Part shown: positions 6,819 through 15,561 of the stretch, one piece after another
Layout of the letters: each line of letters opens with the position of its first letter
Position numbering within the stretch: the stretch's first letter is position 1
NCBI GenBank assembly: GCA_963597355.1
Contig: CAVBPR010000009.1
Span: 1 to 34,289 of the forward strand
Length of the DNA stretch: 34,289 nucleotides
Reading direction: 5' to 3'
Origin: UMGS1766 sp963597355
Lineage (GTDB): Bacteria > Bacillota > Clostridia > Oscillospirales > Oscillospiraceae
Translations under genes and position numbers: made by a program
The notes under the pieces: model-generated
The model's input: only the letters and a program-made list of their open reading frames with translations
Databases searched by the model: none
Told to the model about the DNA's origin: nothing

Positions 6819-8630
6819 ATGAATTTAAAACAGAAATTGACGGCAATGGAGGAGCCGCTGGCAAACATGCCGTCAGAGTCCTCGGTGGGACAATATTTTA
6901 AGTGGCTGAATCAACTGGTTGCGGATAATCAGGAAAACGATCTTTACAAGAACACCTATCGTCCTATGGTTCAGCAGGAGGAGAAGGCAAGGGCGGAGCA
7001 TCGGCCATTCCTGACCGTACTGACCCGCACACAGGGAAAGCGCCCTGAAATGCTGCGGGAAATGCTGCTTTCTCTGGTCGGCCAGTCGGATCATGATTTT
7101 GAACTCGTTTTAATTGGTCATAAGTTGAATGATGACCAGAAGGCCATGGTGGAGCAGATCGTTCAGGAACAGCCGGAGATGCTGCGCAAGCGGATTCGCT
7201 TTGTCGAGTTGGATCGTGGCAACCGAACAACACCGCTGAACGTCGGCTTTGCACTGGCGCATGGTCAATATGTCGCCGTGTTAGATGACGACGACATTGT
7301 GATGGATCATTGGGTGGAATCCTTTCATCAGGCGGCGAAAGGCTATGAAGGTATGGTGCTGCACGCTTATGTATTCACTCAGGATTGGGAAACCGTCGCT
7401 ACAGAAACCGGGCGAAATGCCTTGCGGGCCATGTCGGCGCCTGCTTCGACTTATTGCATAAACTTTGATATTTTAACGCAAATGCGGCTGAATCGCTGCC
7501 CGTTGCTTGGGCTGGCATTCCCGGTGTACTATTTCCACGAGATGGGCTTTATTTTTGACGAAACGCTCACGACAACAGAGGATTGGGACTACCTGATGCG
7601 GCTGTCCACCTTTGCCGGCGTTACCGATATTGAGGAGGCCACCTCGATCTATCGGCTGTGGAAAAATACAGAAACCTCAGCCACGCTTCACAATGCAGAT
7701 GAGTGGAAGAAGAATTATCTGCTCATTCAAGACAAAATCATGGACATGTCCCTGATCATCCCCTCCGGCAACCGGAAGGGCGTTGCCCAGGAGACAATGA
7801 GCGCAATCAGCGAACAGTGGCAGTCTCGTGCACCGGTGATTTCCTGCTGCGCACTTTATCTCAACCATGGAAAAGGCTTTTCTCAGCAGGAAATCCTGAT
7901 GGAAAACGCCCAGTATGACGGAAGAGATTTTGACGTCCGCTTTGATTTTACCGATGAAGAGGCTTCCGATTTACAGGAGATTCGTTTTGATGCCTGTGAA
8001 GACGGTATGTTTGTTCTGGAGAATCTGTTTGCTTTGGCAAAGTATCAGGACGGAAGCGTTGGCACATTTACAATAGATCAATGCCGTTGCAATGGCGCGA
8101 GAGTGGAAAATGCAATTTGTTTCTTAAAGAGTGACCCCTGGGTTGTGTGGAATGTTCCTTCTGGAAAGAAAATTACATCTCTGCGTGTGATTGGTGAAAC
8201 CCATGTCAATATGACCGACGAGATGGTACAGGAAGCTTGCCGCTTGATGGGGGGAACAGAGTTCCAGCTTTTCTACACCACTCAGAAAACGAGCTTTTGC
8301 GAAGAACAAAGCGCCAGCGCATCGGTTCCATATGGACGGTTTTCCGTTACCTTCCCGATTGAAACAAATCAGTCGATTTCGAAGTTGCGGCTGGATCCCG
8401 GCGAAAAAGAAAACTGCATTTTGTCCGATGTGGAAATTCAGTTGATTGCGGCGGATGGCACCAAAATCAATAAGAAATTGAAGACGGCATCAACCAACGG
8501 TAAACAGGTTGGCGGAATGTATGTTTTTGACAAGGCAGATCCTCAACTTATTTGGCAATTGGGCGGGCAGTCTCTGTCGGCGGTAAAGATCAGTGGTATA
8601 TTTGCCTATTCTTCAACGAATGCAGAATAA
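6819..8630 (+). CDS. Glycosyltransferase with large C-terminal beta-rich region
   Basis: 603 residues. The ATG at 6819 with AGGAGA 6 bases upstream is chosen; an in-frame extension back to 6606 overlaps the upstream gene and has no ribosome site. After about 60 helical residues, a GT2-type domain begins at RPFLTVLTRTQGKRPEMLREML (about 60) with ELVLIGHK, NRTTPLNVGFALAHGQYVAVLDDDDIVMDHW (DDDD metal site near 153-156) and TTEDWDYLMRL near 245. From about residue 310 to the end no catalytic motif is evident. The composition (short strands, repeated references to DxxEIRF and VEIQLIAADG) suggests one or two beta-sandwich modules, perhaps for glycan binding. It follows the first glycosyltransferase by 17 bases and precedes a secreted wall hydrolase by 27, so the three form one operon. 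No signal or membrane segment is visible, so it acts in the cytoplasm. Substrates are unknown. Confidence 0.75.
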   Translation: MNLKQKLTAMEEPLANMPSESSVGQYFKWLNQLVADNQENDLYKNTYRPMVQQEEKARAEHRPFLTVLTRTQGKRPEMLREMLLSLVGQSDHDFELVLIGHKLNDDQKAMVEQIVQEQPEMLRKRIRFVELDRGNRTTPLNVGFALAHGQYVAVLDDDDIVMDHWVESFHQAAKGYEGMVLHAYVFTQDWETVATETGRNALRAMSAPASTYCINFDILTQMRLNRCPLLGLAFPVYYFHEMGFIFDETLTTTEDWDYLMRLSTFAGVTDIEEATSIYRLWKNTETSATLHNADEWKKNYLLIQDKIMDMSLIIPSGNRKGVAQETMSAISEQWQSRAPVISCCALYLNHGKGFSQQEILMENAQYDGRDFDVRFDFTDEEASDLQEIRFDACEDGMFVLENLFALAKYQDGSVGTFTIDQCRCNGARVENAICFLKSDPWVVWNVPSGKKITSLRVIGETHVNMTDEMVQEACRLMGGTEFQLFYTTQKTSFCEEQSASASVPYGRFSVTFPIETNQSISKLRLDPGEKENCILSDVEIQLIAADGTKINKKLKTASTNGKQVGGMYVFDKADPQLIWQLGGQSLSAVKISGIFAYSSTNAE

Positions 8631-8657
8631 GCATAAATCAATGAAAGGAAACGGAGC

Positions 8658-11438
8658 ATGAAGAAAGAATTCAAGCGGTTACTGGCTCTTTGCCTGACGA
8701 TTTTGATGACGATGTCCGTCGTCCCAAGCGCTTTTGCTTTGGAGAGCGAAGACGGTGCCAGCGTAAGTGCAGAAAATACGGGTACAGTTACCTATGCTGT
8801 GATCAGTGATTCAGAACTGGAAGCCCCTGGAACGGAAGAAATCCTGATCGGTATTGGTGATGAAACAGTTACTGCAGATTCTGCTTCGTTGACAATTTAT
8901 CAGCAGGAAAACGGTGCAACAACGGAATATGACGCGGTGGAACTCACCAGTGGAGCGGCAAAATTTCAGCCGAGCTTCAGCGCGGAAGAAGGTGGCACGT
9001 ATGCTCTGATGTCTGTGTCATATGCAGCAGATGGCGTTGAATATACTGTTAACTTTGAGGATGTGGGGATTCAGGCTGTTTTTGGCGTAAATACCTCCGT
9101 GGTTTCCGCTCCGGACGCTTATGTTGTAGATTCCGATACGGCAGATACGGATACAGCTGAGAATAGCGAAGCCAATGTAGTTTTTGATGTGACCACAATT
9201 GACAACGGCAGTGAAGAATTGGCCTCTTCTGTGGAGAATGCCCTTTATGATGCCGCATCCGACACCAGCTCAATTTCCGTTGCATCGCTTGAAGATGAAA
9301 TTGCAGTTGCATCGGAAAAAGAATATGTCGTTGTGCTGGATCCGGGACATGGAACCCATAAAACGGCAAGTGCTGGTCTTGATCCAGGAACCAGTTTTAC
9401 CTACAATGGCGTTGAGTATCTGGAAAAGGATATCACGCTGAAGATAGCCCAGTACTGCAAACAGGAATTGGAAAAATATTCGAATGTTACGGTCTATATG
9501 ACGCGTACCGGTGATTATGACGGCGTTATGTCGATCAGTGATCGCGTTGACCTTGCAAACGAGTATGGAGCTGATATTCTTGTCAGCATTCACATTAACT
9601 CTGCCGGGGATGGAGGAACGACCACTGCTCAGGGCGCAGAGGTGTATTATCCGAATTCCAACGGAACCAATGGCTCGGTCAGTGCAGATGCAAAAGAATT
9701 GAGTCGTCAGATTTTAAATCAGTTGGTTGCAGTTGGCATGAAGACACATAGTTCCGGCCTGCTCATTCGAAACGCAAATCAAGATAAATTCGATGATGGC
9801 AGTGCGATGGACTACTTTGGAATCAACCGTTATTCCAAGGCATATGGTTTCCCGGGCATTATTGTTGAGCATGGCTTTTTGAATAATGAGTCTGACTTTT
9901 ACAATTTCCTATCCAGTGACGAGAAACTGCAGAAGCTTGGTGTTGCTGATGCAACCGGCATAGCAAATTATCTTGGCTTGACACAAAAGAGCGAAGACAA
10001 GAACTATACCATTTACGATGGTATTGACTATGCTCCGGTCTATAATTACGATTACTACACCAGTCATTATCCGGAAGTAGTAGATCAAGTTGGTTCTTCA
10101 CCATCTGCACTATTAAAGTATTTTGTCGAGCACGGCATGAGCCAGCATCAGCAGGCAAGCGATGAGTTTGACCCAATCAGCTATCGCTATGAGTACGCCA
10201 ATTTGCGGCAGGTGTACGGCGATGTGTGGGCAGGCTACTATCGCCACTATGCCCGCTGGGGCAAAGCTGCAGGACTACATGGCACAGGCTGTACAGAATT
10301 GCAGGGCTATGTGACCGTGTATTCCGACGGTATCGACTATTCCGGTGTTTATGACTATAACTATTATGTAGCAAAGTATCCGGAGATTGCGGAAAAGTGC
10401 GGTTACGATGATTCCGCCGTATTGGCTTACTTTGTTGAAACCGGCATGGGCCAGCATCAGCAGGCAAGCGAGGAGTTTGACCCCATCAGTTATCGCTATG
10501 AGTACGCCAACTTGCGGCAGGTGTATGGTGACGTATGGGCAGGCTACTATCGCCACTATGCCCGCTGGGGCAAAGCTGCAGGCCTGCATGGCACAGGTTG
10601 CGCAGAGTTACAGGGCTATGTGACGCAGTATTCTGGAGATGGGCTGGACTACGCCAGCGTCTATGACTATAACTTCTATGTAGCAAGTTACCCTGATGTT
10701 GCGGAAAAATGCAATTATGATGATTATGCTGTACTGGCCTATTTTGTTGAAACTGGTATGTGGCAGAAGCAGCAGGGAAGTTCGGAGTTCAACGTTGATT
10801 ACTACCGGACGACATACAGCAGTCTGCAAAGTGTTTATGGCGAACAGTGGGCAGGTTATTATCGCCACTATGTTCGCTGGGGCAAGGCGGCTGGTTGGAG
10901 TGGAAACGGCACCGTCAGTACTTATCACAATATCATGGGAACCCAGACTACTACAGTGACACAGATGGTGACTTATTTGAACTCGAAGCACATTTCCTTT
11001 GATGAGTCGTTGTATGGCATGACGTTGCAGCAGTTCTGCCAGTTATATCTGGATGAATGCAGTGCGGAAGGCGTTGATGTTGCAGTCGCGCTTTGCCAGT
11101 CTATGCTGGAGACCGGTTGGCTGAAGTATGGTGGACAGGTGCAGGCATCTCAGCTGAATTTCGCCGGTATTAAAAATGCAGACGGTTCAGCATTCCAGAC
11201 ATTCTGTTCTGTGCAGGAGGGAATCCGCGCTCAGGTGCAACATTTGAAAGCCTACGCTTCCACAGATGCTTTAGTCAATGCTTGCGTTGACCCTCGCTTT
11301 AACCTGGTGCGTCGCGGTACGGCGCCTTATGTGGAGTGGCTTTGCTCTGTAAATAATCCCAATGGAACCGGCTGGACACCTGACAGCGGTTACAGCGAAA
11401 AGATTATCAAGTTTATGGATGAATTGCATAAAGCTTAA
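8658..11438 (+). CDS. Secreted bifunctional autolysin: N-acetylmuramoyl-L-alanine amidase plus glucosaminidase
   Basis: 926-residue secreted peptidoglycan hydrolase. A signal peptide (KRLLALCLTILMTMSVVPSAFA) is followed by an acidic region without clear fold (to about 220). Next is an Amidase_3 zinc domain (about 223-437): the Zn ligands are in LDPGHGTH, in YLEKDITL and in SIHINSA, and the catalytic Glu is in VEHGFLNNESD. Three repeats of about 103 residues follow (455-557, 558-661, 662-757), each with a YNYYxxxYPE/D start and a YYRHYARWGKAAG end. The C-terminal 165 residues form a glucosaminidase domain, with the Glu in SMLETGWLKYGG as likely catalytic residue and NFAGIKN typical of the family. 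The protein should cut both the amide and the glycan bond of peptidoglycan, as Atl-type autolysins do. AAAGGA lies 8 bases before the start. It is the last gene of the glycosyltransferase operon, linking wall glycan synthesis with wall turnover. Confidence 0.9.
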   Translation: MKKEFKRLLALCLTILMTMSVVPSAFALESEDGASVSAENTGTVTYAVISDSELEAPGTEEILIGIGDETVTADSASLTIYQQENGATTEYDAVELTSGAAKFQPSFSAEEGGTYALMSVSYAADGVEYTVNFEDVGIQAVFGVNTSVVSAPDAYVVDSDTADTDTAENSEANVVFDVTTIDNGSEELASSVENALYDAASDTSSISVASLEDEIAVASEKEYVVVLDPGHGTHKTASAGLDPGTSFTYNGVEYLEKDITLKIAQYCKQELEKYSNVTVYMTRTGDYDGVMSISDRVDLANEYGADILVSIHINSAGDGGTTTAQGAEVYYPNSNGTNGSVSADAKELSRQILNQLVAVGMKTHSSGLLIRNANQDKFDDGSAMDYFGINRYSKAYGFPGIIVEHGFLNNESDFYNFLSSDEKLQKLGVADATGIANYLGLTQKSEDKNYTIYDGIDYAPVYNYDYYTSHYPEVVDQVGSSPSALLKYFVEHGMSQHQQASDEFDPISYRYEYANLRQVYGDVWAGYYRHYARWGKAAGLHGTGCTELQGYVTVYSDGIDYSGVYDYNYYVAKYPEIAEKCGYDDSAVLAYFVETGMGQHQQASEEFDPISYRYEYANLRQVYGDVWAGYYRHYARWGKAAGLHGTGCAELQGYVTQYSGDGLDYASVYDYNFYVASYPDVAEKCNYDDYAVLAYFVETGMWQKQQGSSEFNVDYYRTTYSSLQSVYGEQWAGYYRHYVRWGKAAGWSGNGTVSTYHNIMGTQTTTVTQMVTYLNSKHISFDESLYGMTLQQFCQLYLDECSAEGVDVAVALCQSMLETGWLKYGGQVQASQLNFAGIKNADGSAFQTFCSVQEGIRAQVQHLKAYASTDALVNACVDPRFNLVRRGTAPYVEWLCSVNNPNGTGWTPDSGYSEKIIKFMDELHKA
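10020..10925 (+). repeat. Three tandem 309-312-base coding repeats in the autolysin gene
   Basis: Units begin at 10020, 10329 and 10641. Units 1 and 2 are nearly identical over a stretch of about 180 bases (around 10134-10313 and 10443-10622), differing mainly at third codon positions. Unit 3 is diverged and shorter. The pattern fits a recent duplication or gene conversion of a probable wall-binding module. Confidence 0.9.
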
Positions 11439-11444
11439 AAGTAA

Positions 11445-11494
11445 AACAGGCTGTCCTGATTTGCGAAAATGCAGATCAGGACAGCCTGTTTTTT
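11445..11494 (+). terminator. Intrinsic terminator of the autolysin operon
   Basis: A 16-bp stem (11445-11460 with 11475-11490), a 14-base loop and a run of six T. Strong and well placed, starting 7 bases after the stop codon. Confidence 0.92.
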
Positions 11495-11536
11495 GTAGAA
11501 AGAAAACCTGTCTGATTTTAGGAAATCAAACGGGTT
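11495..11536 (-). terminator. Probable terminator of the nptA-type operon
   Basis: On the minus strand a 14-base stem with two mismatches (11536-11523 with 11518-11505), loop of four, then TTCTTTC. It lies about 30 bases after the cotransporter stop. Confidence 0.65.
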
Positions 11537-11567
11537 CTCTTTGCTGCGTTAAGTGACTTCAGATGCA

Positions 11568-13196
11568 TTAAGACGGTGTGTCGCTGAGAGCGCAGGCAAT
11601 GTTAATGGCATGGTCGGAGCAACGTTCCAAATCAGATACCATATCAGTAAAGATAATGCCGGCAACCGGATCGCAACGCGTGTCCATCATTCGGGAAATA
11701 TGGTTAGAAACCAATTCTTTTTCCATGTCATCCACTCGGTTTTCAATTGCTTCCGCTTGCGGGATCAATGCAAAATTATCTGTTGCAAAAATATCCAGAC
11801 AAAAATCTACAGATTTCAATGACATAATTGCGATTTCTTTCAATTCTTCCAGTGCTTGTGAAGAAAGTGTTCTGTGCTCGCGCTTTAGTTGTCCTTCGTA
11901 TTCGATAATGTTCTCTGCATGGTCACTAAGCCGCTCAATGTCCGCTACGACGCGCATCATCATGGATACTCGTTGCATGTCACGATCGGAGAGATCAAGG
12001 GCATGCAAATGAATCAATGCCTCAGAAATGGCCTGTTCCAAGTAATTAACGGTATCCTCTGTTTCTTCAACTTCTAAAGCAAGATCATCGTTGAGTGTAA
12101 AGAAACATTCGATGGAACGTTCCAAATTGTCACGCGAAATTTTCCCCATTCGAACGATTTCTTTTCGTGCCTGACTGATTGCAACAGAGGGAACAGCATC
12201 GTGTCCGCTCATCATATATAACAATTTCCGATCTTCATCTTTGCGAAGTTCTTCTGGGCGAATTGGGATAATATGCTGTGATAGCTTAACAATTGCATTT
12301 GCAAAGGGGAGTTCTACTAAGACAGCAGTGATAGCGAAAATGGTGTGGGTGTTAGCCAATTGTCGGCCGATATCATTTGGCGAGAGGTATTGTATCGCAC
12401 GTGTGATCTGGGGGAAAATACCAATCAAGATCATCAAGAAGGCAGCACGGAACAGGTTAAACAGAAGATTTAAGATTGCCGTGCGTTTGCCATTGCGATT
12501 GGTAGTAAGGGAAGCTAAAATGTTGGGTGTAACCGATCCGATGGCGGCACCGATAACGAGATACACAGCTACATCATAGGTTAACATTCCCTGAACAGCA
12601 AATGCCTGAAAAATAACAACGGAAGAGGAAGAACTTTGCACTAAAGCGGTAAAGGCGACACCGAAAAGTACAGCCAAAAACGGATTTGACAGTGTGGACA
12701 AAAAATTGATAAACGGCTGGCTTTGCGACAATGGAACTATGGCTTCCTTCATAATTGCAATGCCTTCAAAAAGCATGCCAAAGCCAAGAATGACTTCTCC
12801 GATATGCTTGATCAGATTCTTTTTTATAAACAAATAAGCAATTGCTCCAATGAATAAAATCAATGGAGCATAGGTGCTCAAGTTAAATGCTGTAATCTGC
12901 GCAGTTATGGTTGTACCAATATTTGCGCCCATAATAACACCAATTGCCTGAGTGAGTGTCATCAAACCGGAATTTACGAAGCCTATGACCATCATGTCTG
13001 TGGCAGAAGAACTCTGGATGACCATAGTGACTGCAACACCGACAATCACAGCAATGATTTTATTTTTCGTAGCATGCTCTAAAATAACTCGCATTTGTTC
13101 GCCAGCGGCATTTTTTAATCCACTTGACATAATCGTCATGCCAAATAAGAATAGACCAACGCCGCCGAGCAATTTAAAGATATCTGCTGGTGTCAT
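11568..13196 (-). CDS. Na+/phosphate cotransporter with C-terminal PhoU-like domain
   Basis: 542-residue member of the NptA/YjbB-type Na/Pi cotransporter family, which moves inorganic phosphate across the membrane. The two inverted halves each carry the hallmark QSSS motif (QSSSATD at 61-67 and QSSSSSVV near 185) followed by GANIGTTIT and GAAIGSVTPN. About eight hydrophobic segments occupy residues 5-310. The remaining part (about 330-535) is all-helical with two PhoU-type repeats rich in acidic residues, likely a cytoplasmic regulatory part. The start at 13196 is chosen over ATG 13211 because GGAGGA lies 7 bases upstream of it; that site is inside a 12-bp hairpin. It is the third gene of an operon with a PhoB/PhoR-type pair, so phosphate-limitation control is likely. 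Direction of transport (uptake or export) is not certain: E. coli YjbB mainly exports. Confidence 0.9.
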   Translation of the reverse strand: MTPADIFKLLGGVGLFLFGMTIMSSGLKNAAGEQMRVILEHATKNKIIAVIVGVAVTMVIQSSSATDMMVIGFVNSGLMTLTQAIGVIMGANIGTTITAQITAFNLSTYAPLILFIGAIAYLFIKKNLIKHIGEVILGFGMLFEGIAIMKEAIVPLSQSQPFINFLSTLSNPFLAVLFGVAFTALVQSSSSSVVIFQAFAVQGMLTYDVAVYLVIGAAIGSVTPNILASLTTNRNGKRTAILNLLFNLFRAAFLMILIGIFPQITRAIQYLSPNDIGRQLANTHTIFAITAVLVELPFANAIVKLSQHIIPIRPEELRKDEDRKLLYMMSGHDAVPSVAISQARKEIVRMGKISRDNLERSIECFFTLNDDLALEVEETEDTVNYLEQAISEALIHLHALDLSDRDMQRVSMMMRVVADIERLSDHAENIIEYEGQLKREHRTLSSQALEELKEIAIMSLKSVDFCLDIFATDNFALIPQAEAIENRVDDMEKELVSNHISRMMDTRCDPVAGIIFTDMVSDLERCSDHAINIACALSDTPS

Positions 13197-13201
13197 AAAA
13201 A

Positions 13202-13242
13202 TATCCTCCATTCAACTGCTTATAACAACCGAATGGAGGATA
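13202..13242 (-). promoter_or_regulatory. Hairpin sequestering the nptA-type ribosome binding site
   Basis: A perfect 12-bp inverted repeat (13242-13231 with 13213-13202 on the minus strand, 17-base loop). The downstream arm contains the GGAGGA ribosome binding site for the start at 13196, so pairing would hide it. There is no T-run directly after it that would make it a terminator. See findings. Confidence 0.75.
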
Positions 13243-13291
13243 ACAATTGTTTGTAAAATCTAGCGCAAGACAATGTAAAAACAATGTAAAA

Positions 13292-14548
13292 TCATTCAGA
13301 AAATCGAATGCGGATTTCGGTCCCAACGTGTTCAACACTTTCTAATTCAATGGTGGCATTATGCAATTCAGCCACGTGCTTTACAATCGATAAACCTAAT
13401 CCTGTTCCACCGGTGGCGCGAGAGTGGCTTTTATCGACCCGATAAAAACGTTCAAACACCCGATTTTGATATTCCGGAGCAATACCAATTCCTGTGTCCT
13501 TTACAGATAACACATGATCTGACAGCGTAACATGAATCATTCCATTATCGACATTATATCTCCGTGCATTATCAAGCAAATTATAAACAAGCTCCCATAA
13601 CTGGCGTTTGCTGCCTTGAACTGTAAAGTCGTCGCCAGTAATATAAACAGATAGTTTTTTTGATGCAAAGTGTGGAGCTAATTGTTCGATGCAATCTTGT
13701 ACCAGTGTTTGTATAGAAACCAATTCGTTATGTTGTTGTGGGCGTTCACTATCCAGTGCATTTAACTCAATAATATCGCCGACCAGTGTTTGCATTCGCT
13801 CTGATTCAGCTTGTATCTTTTTGGCAAATCGTGGTATGTCCTCTGATTTGACCAGTCCGTTTGCGATCATTTCCGAGTAGCCTGAGATAGTGGTCAAGGG
13901 TGTCTTCAGTTCATGAGAGACATTGGCTGTAAATTCCTGACGCATAGTTTCACGTTCATTTCGACGGGTTGTGATCTCAGTCAGCAATGGTCGTAATTCC
14001 GGGTAAAGGTTATCTTCAATGTCTGTTTGAGCATTATCATCCAGAAGAAATGATAAATTCTTTATAGGGAGAATAAACCTTCGAGAAAGGAAAAGTGCTG
14101 ATCCGACACACATGGTAACAATGCACATAAAACCAACCAAGAGAACCCAAAGAGAAGAGGAAAGCCAGTTTAGATAATTAGGTGCAGCGGTTGTTACAAC
14201 GAGCAAAGCTCCTTCTTTCAGACGGGTGGAACAGGAAAGAAAGGAGGCTGCAGTTTCATATTCTCCATCTGATACAGAAATATTTGAAATACCTGTGGCA
14301 TAACCATACTTTATTGTGCCATCTGCATTTAATATAGTCGTATGATATGTAACTGTATTAATTAGACATTGATCATCATCAAGAAGATTGCTATTATATG
14401 CTGTAACAACATCATCCATGAAGTTTAGCATTTCTGCATATGCGTGATGATGTATCGCCAGGCAAAACACTGCTATTGAAAGAAATATAGCGACAAGAGC
14501 AGACAAAATACCCATATAGATAAGATTAAGCGTAAAACGATCTTCCAT
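13292..14548 (-). CDS. Sensor histidine kinase, PhoR-like
   Basis: 418-residue membrane histidine kinase. Transmembrane segments at about 10-32 and 131-155 flank a roughly 95-residue extracytoplasmic domain. Then come a HisKA dimerization domain with phospho-accepting His212 in TANVSHELKTPLTT, and a HATPase_c domain with N box (VYNLLDNARRY), G1 (DTGIGIAPE), F box (FERFYRVDKSHSR) and G2 (GGTGLGLSIV). ATG 14548 overlaps the response-regulator stop codon by one base (TGATG), which is better than the TTG at 14551. The pairing with an OmpR-type regulator and a phosphate cotransporter points to a PhoR role. The sensed signal itself cannot be read from the sequence. No PAS domain is evident, unlike some PhoR proteins. 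Confidence 0.9.
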   Translation of the reverse strand: MEDRFTLNLIYMGILSALVAIFLSIAVFCLAIHHHAYAEMLNFMDDVVTAYNSNLLDDDQCLINTVTYHTTILNADGTIKYGYATGISNISVSDGEYETAASFLSCSTRLKEGALLVVTTAAPNYLNWLSSSLWVLLVGFMCIVTMCVGSALFLSRRFILPIKNLSFLLDDNAQTDIEDNLYPELRPLLTEITTRRNERETMRQEFTANVSHELKTPLTTISGYSEMIANGLVKSEDIPRFAKKIQAESERMQTLVGDIIELNALDSERPQQHNELVSIQTLVQDCIEQLAPHFASKKLSVYITGDDFTVQGSKRQLWELVYNLLDNARRYNVDNGMIHVTLSDHVLSVKDTGIGIAPEYQNRVFERFYRVDKSHSRATGGTGLGLSIVKHVAELHNATIELESVEHVGTEIRIRFSE

Positions 14549-15228
14549 CAACTTTCATGCTCCATTTTATATCCTACGTTGCGAACGGTTTGAATCATAT
14601 GACCGCATGCGCCTAATTTTTGACGTAATGTGCGGATGTGCATATCTAAAGTTCGGCTGGTTCCTTCGAAATCATATCCCCATATGCGATCCATGATAAT
14701 TGTGCGAGAAAGGACCTGGCCAGGGTGTTCAATCAGTAGTTGCAGTAATTCAAATTCTTTATAAGTCAGTATGATTGGAGTGCCATCGCTGAATACTTCC
14801 CTTGTAGTCGGGTTCAGTTGCAGTCCGCCACAGCAGAGCAGGCGAGAGGGCGGATTGTCATCATTGATTCTGCGCAATTGCGCCTTGACCCGGCTGAGGA
14901 GTTCCAAAATTCCAAATGGTTTTGCTAGGTAGTCATCTGCACCTAAATCTAGTCCACGTACTTTGTCTAATTCAGAGGACTTTGCGGAAACAATAATAAT
15001 ACGTAAATTCTTCAGCTCCGGCATGCTGCGTAATTTTTTTAAAACGGTTAATCCATCCTCGTCAGGTAACATCAAGTCTAATAACAGCAATGCAGGAATG
15101 CGATGATTTATGGCCTGGTAAAGAGCAAATGCATTTTGAAAACCCTCCACATCGTAGTCACTGCTTTTTAAAGCATATGTTGTCATTTCAAGAATCTGTT
15201 CATCATCTTCCAAAATATAAATCAGCAT
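14548..15228 (-). CDS. Response regulator, OmpR/PhoB family
   Basis: 226-residue DNA-binding response regulator. The receiver domain has the acidic pair Asp8-Asp9, phosphorylated Asp51 (LLLDLMLPDEDG), Thr/Ser switch position in IIIVSAKS and Lys103 in LAKPFG. The C-terminal winged helix (about 130-225) includes LTYKEFELLQLLIEHPGQVLSR, TSRTLDMHIRTLRQKLG and VRNVGYKM, as in PhoB/PhoP. The start has AAGGTGG 7 bases upstream. First gene of an operon with the kinase and the Na/Pi cotransporter, so it probably activates phosphate-starvation genes. It is divergent from the catabolic operon and might also affect it through the shared 333-base gap, but I see no clear Pho box. Confidence 0.9.
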   Translation of the reverse strand: MLIYILEDDEQILEMTTYALKSSDYDVEGFQNAFALYQAINHRIPALLLLDLMLPDEDGLTVLKKLRSMPELKNLRIIIVSAKSSELDKVRGLDLGADDYLAKPFGILELLSRVKAQLRRINDDNPPSRLLCCGGLQLNPTTREVFSDGTPIILTYKEFELLQLLIEHPGQVLSRTIIMDRIWGYDFEGTSRTLDMHIRTLRQKLGACGHMIQTVRNVGYKMEHES

Positions 15229-15561
15229 GTTATCGCCACCTTGCTAAAATGTTGCTTTAGCGTATTTTGTAGATTTATTACGAATTATAGTATAAAATAT
15301 ACAGACAAATAAAACAAGATCACTGCCTTTTAAAATAGAACGGCAACGATAATCTTTATGTGTGCAGTTTGACTCAAATGCAGAAAAAAAAACAAAAGGA
15401 TTTGTTGCATTATCTAAAATGACATGATATAATTCAATGTGTCTAGGCGGTCAGGCATTGTTTTCATGTTGCACAGTTTTTGAATTTGTGTTTTGTTTGC
15501 GTTGACCTGACAATGTTCTATTAACAATTTTTCTGTTTTATCAAAAAAGGAGAGAATCTAT
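15229..15561. other. Intergenic control region between the Pho-like operon and the catabolic operon
   Basis: AT-rich 333-base gap between divergent genes. It holds the predicted catabolic promoter (15405-15433) and a weaker candidate for the regulator gene (TATAAT on the minus strand at 15289-15284 with a poor TTATTT -35). The catabolic mRNA would have a leader of about 120 bases with a short inverted repeat (GTCAGG near 15451 and CCTGAC near 15505). I see no recognised riboswitch or tRNA-like structure. No open frame of note. Confidence 0.6.
15405..15433 (+). promoter_or_regulatory. Predicted sigma-A promoter of the BKACE catabolic operon
   Basis: TTGCAT (15405-15410), a 17-base spacer and a perfect TATAAT (15428-15433). 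It is the best match between the divergent genes, about 130 bases before the first SDR. Confidence 0.75.

Noticed and set aside
10020..10925. CRISPR-like or non-coding tandem repeat
   Set aside because: The repeats are in-frame protein modules with synonymous differences, not short spaced repeats.
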